Source of the DNA: Steroidobacter gossypii
GTDB lineage: Bacteria; Pseudomonadota; Gammaproteobacteria; Steroidobacterales; Steroidobacteraceae
Length of the DNA: 64,000 nt
Reading direction: 5' to 3'
Assembly (NCBI RefSeq): GCF_016801985.1
Contig: NZ_JAEVLS010000001.1
Location: 186,001 to 250,000, forward strand
A program made the position numbers and the translations under genes. Below the pieces are notes generated by a model. That model ran no database searches. It was given only the letters and a program-made list of their open reading frames with translations, and was not told the DNA's origin. Below, one piece after another: positions 1 through 6,643 of this stretch (positions within the stretch are counted from its first letter, which is position 1; the number at the start of each line of letters is the position of its first letter).

Positions 1-370
1 TGGTCGCTGGCGCCAGCGGACACGCTGGCGGTTGCGGCGTCGGGGCCGCCGGCACCGCTGGAGCGTTGCCGCACAGGAACACGCTGATCCCACCGTTCAC
101 GCCTCGCTGCCCGACATGGATGTGGGCCTGCACTGCCGGCGCTTCCAGGTCCTGGTAGCTGAGCTCGTAGGAAATGGTTTGGTTCTGGTCGTCGATGGTG
201 GCCCTGAACCGGCCACGCGCCGGTGAGGACAACGCCGGCACTTCTTCAGTCGGTTTCAATTCGGCAAACGTTCGGCGGGCATTCCGGTTGGAGTCATCGT
301 CGGCGGCGGTACCGGCCGCCATCAGGACCAGCGCCGGAGCGGCGGTGAATAACAGGACGCTGCGAAGCAT
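1..370 (-). CDS. CHRD-domain exported protein (3' end outside window)
   Basis: The reading frame opens with ATG at 370 on the minus strand and runs off the left edge, giving 123 codons. Residues 1 to about 23 form a signal peptide (MLRSVLLFTAAPALVLMAAG, then an Ala cleavage region). From about residue 55 the segments RFRATIDDQNQTISYELSY and AHIHVGQRGVNGGISVFLC match the start of a CHRD domain, a beta-rich module of exported proteins first seen in chordin. A Pro/Ala-rich stretch follows at the edge. The biochemical role of bacterial CHRD proteins is not known; an envelope or secreted location is inferred. The C-terminal half is missing. Confidence 0.8.
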   Translation of the reverse strand, partial: MLRSVLLFTAAPALVLMAAGTAADDDSNRNARRTFAELKPTEEVPALSSPARGRFRATIDDQNQTISYELSYQDLEAPAVQAHIHVGQRGVNGGISVFLCGNAPAVPAAPTPQPPACPLAPAT

Positions 371-576
371 GATGGAACCCTCCAGGTCCGCGGTTGGAAC
401 ATCGGGAGCTGACTTCATCGAACGTGAGTGCCACGCAACGGCTCGGGTGGTTCTCGCATACGTATATATTTATGCTCGGTCGCGAACTCGGACTGACCAT
501 CGGCCTTTGTCACGGCGGCCGCCCGTCAGTCGTCTGGGCGATGGCCGTCCGGTGTTTTCGTTGCGAAGGAGCTCAC

Positions 577-900
577 ATGGCTTGGTTGCTGCTGGTGATT
601 GCGGGATTGTTGGAGATCGTCTGGGCCGTCGGGCTCAAACAGACGGGGGGCTTCACTCGGCTGTGGCCGAGCGTGATCACGCTGACTGCCATGGTCGCGA
701 GCGTCGTGCTGCTCGGCATCGCCATGAAATCGCTGCCAGTGGGCACCTCTTATGCCGTGTGGGTCGGCATCGGCGCAGTGGGTACGGCGGCCATGGGCAT
801 TCTGTTTCTGGGCGAATCCGCCAGCGCCGGCCGACTCGCCAGCCTGGCGCTCATCGTCGCCGGCATCGTCGGCCTGAAGCTGGCCACGCCCGCCGGATAG
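577..900 (+). CDS. gdx: SMR-family guanidinium/quaternary ammonium exporter
   Basis: This 107-residue protein has four hydrophobic helices, the usual SMR size. Glu13 in [11 protein letters not shown] is the substrate/proton-binding acid of the SMR family. The WAVGLK context and the [18 protein letters not shown] segment are typical of the SugE/Gdx branch, which exports guanidinium and some quaternary ammonium compounds by proton antiport from the inner membrane. ATG at 577 was chosen because AAGGAG lies 566-571; an upstream in-frame extension has no ribosome-binding site. It stands alone, which fits a homodimeric Gdx. No guanidine riboswitch could be recognised upstream. Confidence 0.88.
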   Translation: MAWLLLVIAGLLEIVWAVGLKQTGGFTRLWPSVITLTAMVASVVLLGIAMKSLPVGTSYAVWVGIGAVGTAAMGILFLGESASAGRLASLALIVAGIVGLKLATPAG

Positions 901-1039
901 AAGACCGGTTCAGTCAACGATCGCTGCTAGTTCTGCGGCAACAACCGGAGCGCGAGGATGCGCTCCGGTGATCGCAATAATCGCCACAACGGACCTGGCG
1001 CTGGCGGATTTCACCTGCTATGACGGCGCGCCTCATCAC

Positions 1040-1453
1040 TCAGTGAGTGCTTGCGCCGACTTCTTGGATGGCGTCGTGGCAGGCGCGTTGGCAGCGACGG
1101 CAGGATTCGGCGCAGATTCGGCAGTGCTCGTGCTCGTCCGCGTGCGTCTCGCACTCTGAAGCGCAGCGGCTGCACGCGCTGTCACAGACTTGCAGAAGTT
1201 GCAGCAGGATGTCTGGATTGGATCCCGTGCGGCGCGAGGCGAGCGAGGCCGTGGCGAGGCAGATGTCGGCGCAATCCAGGTCCAAGCGAATGCACTGACG
1301 AAGGTTTGCAACCATCTCCTCGGCCAGACAGGCGTCGGCGCAGCTCATGCACACTTGCGCGCAGTCGTAACACTCCTCGATGCAGCGGATCAGGGGCTGA
1401 CTCGGATTGCCGCGCACGTCGGGGTGAGTCGAAATCATTTCTTGAGCTCTCAT
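1040..1453 (-). CDS. Four-helix bundle copper-storage protein (Csp/DUF326)
   Basis: The 137-residue product carries 18 cysteines, mostly spaced CxxxC or CxxC along predicted helices (ECYDCAQVCMSCADAC near 29-44; CRICAESCRRCQRAC near the end). This is the pattern of Csp-type proteins, whose tetramers line the bundle core with Cys to store many Cu(I) ions. There is no signal peptide, so it resembles cytosolic Csp3 rather than exported Csp1. ATG at 1453 is preceded by GGGAGACGCAG, a good ribosome-binding site; the longer frame upstream lacks one. No copper exporter or CueR/CopY regulator is adjacent. Confidence 0.87.
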   Translation of the reverse strand: MRAQEMISTHPDVRGNPSQPLIRCIEECYDCAQVCMSCADACLAEEMVANLRQCIRLDLDCADICLATASLASRRTGSNPDILLQLLQVCDSACSRCASECETHADEHEHCRICAESCRRCQRACHDAIQEVGASTH

Positions 1454-1596
1454 CTGCGTCTCCCGTTCGATGCTGGTCAAATCGAACGAGCGCTCGCCGC
1501 GATTGTTCCTGCGTCGGCGAGACGAGCCGGAACCATGGCAAATCCGAGCCGTTAACGAGCCACGCACGCTCTTGAAGTCACCCACGGAGATCTGCA

Positions 1597-2184
1597 ATGG
1601 CTGCACAAAATTCCTGGCGCGACGCGCCGCTGTCCGGAGACGACCTGTACGGTGACCGCGATAACCTACGTCGTTATCGCGACAGCGCGCGTGACGAGCA
1701 TCGGCGCTTCGCCTCTCTGGAGGATCCAGATCGGTCGAATCGAGATCGTCTTGTCGATTACGACGACGTCCCCGATTTCACCGGAGGCGAATCTCGTCCA
1801 GGTCGTCGGCACGCCACCGAAGGTGGATATGCGTACGGCAACTACGGCGGAGTGACGCCGACCGGTCGCCAGTATGAAGGTGCAGGAGACGTCAGCATCA
1901 ACACGCCTCAACCAAAGCACCGCGGCCGCGGTCCTCGCGGCTATCAGCGTGCCGATCGGCGGATCCAGGAAGACATCTGCGACCGACTCACCGACGACGA
2001 TCGCATCGACGCCTCCGACATCGACGTGAAGGTCGAGAACGGCGAAGTCACGCTCTCGGGAACATTGCGTTCACGCAACGCCAAGCGCTGGGCCATCCAG
2101 ATCGCGGAGCAAACATCCGGAGTCAAGGATGTTCACACCAGCATCCGCGTTTCGGACCCGCAGACGCGGGCCCACGGGTACTGA
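1597..2184 (+). CDS. BON-domain protein with charged N-terminal region
   Basis: The 195-residue protein begins with a long hydrophilic Arg/Asp/Gly-rich section (about 1-110) that looks disordered. Residues about 117-185 form one BON domain (IQEDICDRLTDDDRID, VKVENGEVTLSGTL, KRWAIQIAEQTSGVKDV), a phospholipid- or envelope-binding fold seen in OsmY and related stress proteins. No signal peptide is visible, so the location is uncertain. GGAG 1585-1588 sits ahead of the ATG. It is divergent from the copper-storage gene across about 143 bp. BON proteins with such N-termini are often stress-inducible; nothing in the upstream sequence shows this here. Confidence 0.75.
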   Translation: MAAQNSWRDAPLSGDDLYGDRDNLRRYRDSARDEHRRFASLEDPDRSNRDRLVDYDDVPDFTGGESRPGRRHATEGGYAYGNYGGVTPTGRQYEGAGDVSINTPQPKHRGRGPRGYQRADRRIQEDICDRLTDDDRIDASDIDVKVENGEVTLSGTLRSRNAKRWAIQIAEQTSGVKDVHTSIRVSDPQTRAHGY

Positions 2185-2190
2185 GTCAGC

Positions 2191-3885
2191 TCAAGTTCGA
2201 TATAGAGGCACGTTCCGCCAGCTCGGCGGATCGTGCCGAAAGTCGACGGCTTCGCCATCGGACGTGAAGAACAGCCCGGGCTGGTGTTCTACGATCAGGC
2301 GCGTGTCGTTGAGGTATAGATATCCGTTCCTGCGCTGAATCACCACGACCTCAGCCGGCTTGCCCCATCGCTCGACGCGATACGTCCCGAGATACGGCCC
2401 CCACGTTGGCGAGTCCGGCCCCCGCTCATCGAGCGGCCCATCGTTGTAGTCGAGACTGTTCTCTCCAATCCAGCACTCGAGATGTGCCGGCGCGTGCGCC
2501 GATGCAGGCGTGTGGCGATAGAACACGGCATCGCCCTGCGGCCCAGCGACGACGAACTCATCAGGCGAGATGAACCGAATCGGCGCGACTTCGTTGGCCA
2601 CACGCAAAGCCAACGCTCCGTCCTTGATCTCGATCTCCGCCTTCGAGTTGCGCGCAATATAACGACCGACATGCTTTTGCAACCAGGGCGTGGGCAATGT
2701 AATGGCAGGAAGATCGTTCACCTGCAGCCGCGGCGTGGGGGCGCCGTAACGACGGGCGAGAATCTCATCGATGAGCTGCACGCCAAAGCGATACGCCGCG
2801 GCGCTCGGGCGGTTGAAAAGCGCCGCCCATGCCAAACCTGCCTCGGGGCAATACTGAAAAACACAGCCGAAACCGAAGCCGCCGCCCGCGTGATTCAGAA
2901 TGCGCACATCGGTGTCACCGAAGCGCTGCTCCTTGCGGATGACACCCAGACTGTAGTCACCCCCGAAAGGAAACCCGTGCATCTCGTTCCACAATGGCTC
3001 TTGCAAAAGTGGCGAGCCATTCACGCGGCCGCGATTCAAGTGAAACAGACAATACGCGGCGATGTCGCGTGCGCTGGTGTACACACCGCCGGAAGGAATG
3101 AGCGGCGTCTTCAATGGCACTGCCGCATATCCCGACTGGTGGCCCAGCGCCCGGTTGCGCCGCTGCGCATACTCTTCCGTCGCGACGGTACTGTCTTTCA
3201 TTCCCAAAGGTTCGAAGATCAAATCGCGCAGGCAATTCGCGAATGGCTTGTTCATACGCGCCTGCAAGATGTAGCCCGCGACATCGAAACCGAGATTGGA
3301 ATATCGGTAACGCTCACCCACGGGAAAGCGCAACCAGGTTTGCGAGATGCTGGCGACGTGGGACTCGAAACTTTCGAACTCGGGATCGAAGTTGTTTCCT
3401 ACCGGCGCCTCGTGCGTGAAGCCAGCGCGATTGCTGAGCAGCAGGCGCAGGGTCATCTTGTGCTCGGGCCTGGCTTCGAAGCGGCTGTGCACCGTGAAAC
3501 GCGGTAAATAAGTGGTGATCGGCTCATCCAGATCCAGTAGCCCGCGCTGGACCGCGAGCAGGATGGCAGTCGCCGTGAGATTTTTTGAAGTGGACTGGAT
3601 GCTGAAAATTGTATCGGGCGCAATCGGCCGCTTCGAGCGACGATCCGTGACCCCGAATCCCTCGGTCCACCTCACTTGCCCGTCGTGGATCAGGCACACG
3701 GCCACACCGGGAATGTCATCGCGCTCCATCGCTTCAGCAATGCGCTTTCGCTCGGTGTCGATGAGCGTATCCAGCTCGCCGCTCCTGCTCGGGCGCTGAT
3801 CATTTTCGCCACGCGGCGAGGCGTGCGCCGCTGCTGCCGCGAACCCCGCCCCCATCACAAACGCCCGTCGACTCCAGGTTTGCAT
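2191..3885 (-). CDS. Tat-exported serine hydrolase, beta-lactamase class C/penicillin-binding fold
   Basis: The protein has 564 residues from ATG 3885, which follows GGAGG. The N-terminus SRRAFVMGAGFAAAAAHA is a twin-arginine signal. The active-site S98-T-S-K101 (SxxK), Y195-S-N197 (YxN) and a later HAGGG in place of KTG define the class C/esterase EstB/PBP family. About 200 C-terminal residues form an extra beta-rich region often found on such hydrolases. The substrate is unknown: these enzymes may be esterases, D-aminopeptidases or peptidases, and true beta-lactamase activity is not implied. The frame continues open upstream of 3885, but that part overlaps the divergent gene start. Confidence 0.85.
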   Translation of the reverse strand: MQTWSRRAFVMGAGFAAAAAHASPRGENDQRPSRSGELDTLIDTERKRIAEAMERDDIPGVAVCLIHDGQVRWTEGFGVTDRRSKRPIAPDTIFSIQSTSKNLTATAILLAVQRGLLDLDEPITTYLPRFTVHSRFEARPEHKMTLRLLLSNRAGFTHEAPVGNNFDPEFESFESHVASISQTWLRFPVGERYRYSNLGFDVAGYILQARMNKPFANCLRDLIFEPLGMKDSTVATEEYAQRRNRALGHQSGYAAVPLKTPLIPSGGVYTSARDIAAYCLFHLNRGRVNGSPLLQEPLWNEMHGFPFGGDYSLGVIRKEQRFGDTDVRILNHAGGGFGFGCVFQYCPEAGLAWAALFNRPSAAAYRFGVQLIDEILARRYGAPTPRLQVNDLPAITLPTPWLQKHVGRYIARNSKAEIEIKDGALALRVANEVAPIRFISPDEFVVAGPQGDAVFYRHTPASAHAPAHLECWIGENSLDYNDGPLDERGPDSPTWGPYLGTYRVERWGKPAEVVVIQRRNGYLYLNDTRLIVEHQPGLFFTSDGEAVDFRHDPPSWRNVPLYRT

Positions 3886-3951
3886 ATCCGTTTCCTCCGC
3901 GCCCTCGGGCGAGTAATCTGGCGACGCTGCCCGACCCGACCAAGATGCCAC

Positions 3952-4512
3952 ATGGACCAGCTTGCGCCACAACTGCACGATCTGCTGAGCACGGTTCGCG
4001 CGCTGTACGTGCTCGAACTGTCTGAAGCTGTTCGCAATCACCCTGAATCCTTCGTCGAACCCGCATTGCGAACGGCCGACGGGACCCTCGCCAGAGAGGG
4101 AACGCCGCCGACTCCATATCGTGCGGACTTGATCGTGAAAAGCACCGGCGAGACCGTGCAAATCGATTCGACACGGCGCCTCACCTTCAGGGACGCCGCG
4201 TTCGATCTCAACCGCTTCACGGTGCACATTGGCTCGTTCTTCTGGGACTGCGCCAACGTTCGCGTCACCGGCGTGACCGCCCTGGAACAAGATCTGCTGA
4301 CGACATGGTTCGAACGCTGGTTCGATACGGAAGATGAACGCGAGCCCGACCAGACCGGCCTGTTCGGCGTCGTACACAGCTTGAGCGACGTGGAAGTTGC
4401 CGGGGACGCCTGGATGTTTCAGATCGACTTCGGCTCGGCGCCCGCGGATGCCTGCACCGATCTCATCGCCTCGCTCGAAAGCGCCGGCGCAAGTTCGCTT
4501 GAAGTGAGCTAG
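3952..4512 (+). CDS. Conserved-looking hypothetical protein
   Basis: This 186-residue soluble protein has no signal peptide or membrane segment and no motif I recognise. It has an acidic, balanced composition with aromatic-rich segments (FTVHIGSFFWDC near 100-111, WFERWFDTEDERE near 128-140). ATG 3952 was taken as start although no clear ribosome-binding site precedes it. It lies 66 bp from the divergent hydrolase and 23 bp ahead of the ubiquitin-like gene, so it may be the first gene of that operon. Coding use matches its neighbours. Function not assigned. Confidence 0.65.
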   Translation: MDQLAPQLHDLLSTVRALYVLELSEAVRNHPESFVEPALRTADGTLAREGTPPTPYRADLIVKSTGETVQIDSTRRLTFRDAAFDLNRFTVHIGSFFWDCANVRVTGVTALEQDLLTTWFERWFDTEDEREPDQTGLFGVVHSLSDVEVAGDAWMFQIDFGSAPADACTDLIASLESAGASSLEVS

Positions 4513-4535
4513 CGGCTCGTGTCAACCTCCGCCGC

Positions 4536-4814
4536 GTGGTCCAGGTCAATCTCACTCGACACCTGTTCGCGTTCTTCCCTCAGCTCGAGGGCTTGACGCT
4601 CGAAGTCGAAGCCATCGACGTGGCCGGTGTCGTGCGCGCGCTCGAAGCGAGGGCGCCGGGAATCGGTTTTTATTTATGTGACGAGCGCGGCCGATTGCGC
4701 CCGCACGTGAATATCTTTATCGGCAACAGCTTGATTCGCGACCGGCGCAATCTGAGCGACCCGGTCAGCGCCGGTGACAAAGTATCGATCCTGCAGGCAT
4801 TGAGCGGAGGCTGA
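4536..4814 (+). CDS. MoaD/ThiS-family ubiquitin-like protein
   Basis: The 92-residue product starts at GTG and ends in Leu-Ser-Gly-Gly. A C-terminal di-glycine and the HVNIFIGNSLIRD and VSAGDKVSILQALSGG segments are typical of beta-grasp sulfur carriers (MoaD, ThiS) and related small modifiers, whose terminal Gly is adenylated and thiocarboxylated by an E1-like enzyme. The Moco operon elsewhere in this window encodes its own MoaD, so this one probably serves another purpose. It is separated by one base from the BNR-repeat gene downstream, implying translational coupling. No E1-like partner is nearby. Confidence 0.82.
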   Translation: MVQVNLTRHLFAFFPQLEGLTLEVEAIDVAGVVRALEARAPGIGFYLCDERGRLRPHVNIFIGNSLIRDRRNLSDPVSAGDKVSILQALSGG

Positions 4815-4815
4815 C

Positions 4816-5994
4816 GTGAGCGGCAACACCGTCTGGGTGGCTACGCGCAAAGGAACGTTCAAGATCGAGAAGTCCGGCGGCCGCTGGCGTGCCGCGTTGG
4901 TCGGGCACGTGGGCACGAACGTGAACTATGTGGCCCGCGATCCGAACACGAATCGCGTGTGGGCGCTGCTGGGTCACGGCCACTGGGGCGCCAAGCTCTC
5001 GATCTCCGATGACGACGGCGCCACCTGGCGCGACAACCCGGCGCAGATCAAATATCCCGAAGGCGCGCGCTACATCGGCCAGGACATGTTCGAAGACCAA
5101 GCGAGCGATTTCGGCCTCGGCTGGAAAACCACGGTGCGCAATGCGACGCTGTTGAAGCTGTGGATCATCGCCTTCGGCCCGGACGGCGCAATCTGGGTCG
5201 GCACCATCCCCGGCGGGCTGTTCGAAAGCCGCGACGGCGGTGCATCGTTCGAGCTCAACCGACCGCTATGGAATCACGAATCGCGCGGTGGGGATTTGTT
5301 CAACGGCGAAGGCACCGGCGAGACCCAATGGTTCGGCACACCGGCCTCCGAGGGTGGCGAGTTCGCGCCGGGCATTCATTCCATCGCCATCGACCCGCGC
5401 AATCCCGGGCGGCTGCTGATTGCGATTTCCACCGCGGGCGTGTTGGAAACATCCGACGGCGGCCGCACCTGGCGCAGCCGAAACAAAGGCATGACCATGG
5501 ATCACAACCCCGATTCCGAAGCGGAATGGGGCCACGATCCACACTTCATCGAACTGTGCCGCGACGCGCCCGATCACGTCTGGCAGCAGAACCACGCCGG
5601 CGTCTTCTACAGCGACAATGGCGCGCAGAGCTGGCGCAAAGTCAGCGCCCCCAGCGACGGCGTGCATTTCGGCTTCCCCGTCACCGTCGATGCGCACAAC
5701 GGCAAGGTCGCATGGCTCGTGCCTGGCCGTTCCGATGCGCAACGCATGGCCCTCGATGGCGGCCTGTTCGTCGCACGCACCGACGACGGCGGTGCCAGCT
5801 GGAAACAGCAACGCAAGGGCCTGCCGCAGCAGAACGCATACGACGTCGTGTATCGCCACGCATTGGACAATCGCGACGATGCTGTCGCCTTCGGGTCGAC
5901 CACCGGCAACCTTTATCTCAGTGAGGATCGAGGCGAGAGCTGGGACGTCGTCAGTCACAATCTGCCGCCGATCTACTCGGTGCGGTTCGGCTAG
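4816..5994 (+). CDS. BNR/Asp-box beta-propeller protein (sialidase/YVTN-like)
   Basis: The 392-residue protein starts at GTG 4816, one base after the upstream stop. It contains six Asp-box-like repeats (SDDDGATW, SRDGGASF, TSDGGRTW, YSDNGAQSW, RTDDGGASW, SEDRGESW), each on a beta-propeller blade hairpin. No signal peptide is evident, so it appears cytoplasmic and is probably not a sialidase in function; catalytic Arg triads of sialidases cannot be confirmed. The tight pairing with a ubiquitin-like gene suggests they work together, perhaps with the propeller as target or scaffold (inference). Its last 4 bases overlap the convergent JAMM-like gene. Confidence 0.83.
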   Translation: MSGNTVWVATRKGTFKIEKSGGRWRAALVGHVGTNVNYVARDPNTNRVWALLGHGHWGAKLSISDDDGATWRDNPAQIKYPEGARYIGQDMFEDQASDFGLGWKTTVRNATLLKLWIIAFGPDGAIWVGTIPGGLFESRDGGASFELNRPLWNHESRGGDLFNGEGTGETQWFGTPASEGGEFAPGIHSIAIDPRNPGRLLIAISTAGVLETSDGGRTWRSRNKGMTMDHNPDSEAEWGHDPHFIELCRDAPDHVWQQNHAGVFYSDNGAQSWRKVSAPSDGVHFGFPVTVDAHNGKVAWLVPGRSDAQRMALDGGLFVARTDDGGASWKQQRKGLPQQNAYDVVYRHALDNRDDAVAFGSTTGNLYLSEDRGESWDVVSHNLPPIYSVRFG

Positions 5995-6509
5995 TCCGGC
6001 GATCTGGCGAGTGCGGCGACCCGCAACTCGTTGTAGTTGCCGAGTCGCTGTCGCGATGCCATCGCGACCGGCACGGACAGGCGCAGGAGATTCCAGGTGT
6101 AAATCTCGCCCTCGGGCGTGCTGTAGAAGGCCCGATAGCAATCAATGTGACGGTTGTTGTACGCGCCCCGGACGTCCTCTCTGGACAGGCCGGTCGAGCC
6201 GTCGTGTGGATGGGTGTGCCACTCGCCCAGCACCTTCGCCGATCGCGGCACCAGGCGCACCGCCTCGGCGCTGTCCACCACGCACTTTTCACCCCGGCAG
6301 TGAGAGCTGCGGACCACGGCGCTGCCGATGATCCCGTCCTGCAGGTAGATGAATCCGAAGTACTCGTGGTCGGACGATCTGGGTCCGTAGATGCGGAACT
6401 GCTCGCGGACGTGCGCTTCGACCGCTTCGCGCAAGCATTCGGACGCACCGGCGGATAGCGAGACCACAACAAGCCCGACCACCAGGGCTACACAACGTGC
6501 GATGTTCAT
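5991..6509 (-). CDS. Exported JAMM/JAB-like (MPN+) putative metalloprotease
   Basis: The 172-residue product has a signal peptide (residues 1 to about 23, ending GASE). Residues 98-112 read HTHPHDGSTGLSRED, an exact HxHP-x7-S-xx-D JAMM zinc motif, with Glu49 in HEYFGF as the likely upstream catalytic acid. JAMM proteins cleave isopeptide or peptide bonds after ubiquitin-like C-termini, or act as deamidase/peptidase domains; the sheet context (FGFIYL, FYSTPEGEIYTW) also resembles JAB-type DUF4329 domains. Four Cys in the mature part could form disulfides. It converges on the ubiquitin-like/BNR pair and is divergent from a winged-helix regulator. The signal peptide makes direct action on a cytoplasmic modifier doubtful. 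Confidence 0.72.
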   Translation of the reverse strand: MNIARCVALVVGLVVVSLSAGASECLREAVEAHVREQFRIYGPRSSDHEYFGFIYLQDGIIGSAVVRSSHCRGEKCVVDSAEAVRLVPRSAKVLGEWHTHPHDGSTGLSREDVRGAYNNRHIDCYRAFYSTPEGEIYTWNLLRLSVPVAMASRQRLGNYNELRVAALARSPD

Positions 6510-6551
6510 GGCGCCGTTGTGCGGCTCGAGGCGCCCGCGAGTCCTCAGAGG

Positions 6552-6618
6552 TCCCTAAGGATTCCCTGAGGATTCGCGCAAGGATTTCTAAGCGTGGTGT
6601 TGAGGCATCCCTGAGAAT
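6552..6618. promoter_or_regulatory. Three copies of an 11-bp repeat between divergent genes
   Basis: TCCCTAAGGAT (6552-6562), TCCCTGAGGAT (6563-6573) and TCCCTGAGAAT (6608-6618) lie in the 134 bp separating the JAMM-like gene and the winged-helix regulator. The first two abut head to tail. The core CCTNAGG is itself palindromic. Such spacing suits binding of an OmpR-type winged helix, so autoregulation or control of the JAMM-like gene is plausible. This is inferred from pattern and position only. Confidence 0.4.
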
Positions 6619-6643
6619 GAAATGGCCGCCGTATACTCGTCCC

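Noticed and set aside
371-576. Possible guanidine riboswitch upstream of the gdx gene
   Set aside because: I looked for ykkC-I, mini-ykkC (paired ACGR-loop hairpins) and class III features; only isolated fragments are present and no convincing fold.
2191-3885. Calling the Tat-exported serine hydrolase an AmpC beta-lactamase
   Set aside because: SxxK and YxN are present but the KTG position reads HAGGG and there is a 200-residue C-terminal extension, which fits esterase/peptidase relatives better.
4816-5994. Sialidase function for the Asp-box protein
   Set aside because: Asp boxes occur in many propellers; no signal peptide and no confirmable catalytic Arg triad or Tyr/Glu pair.
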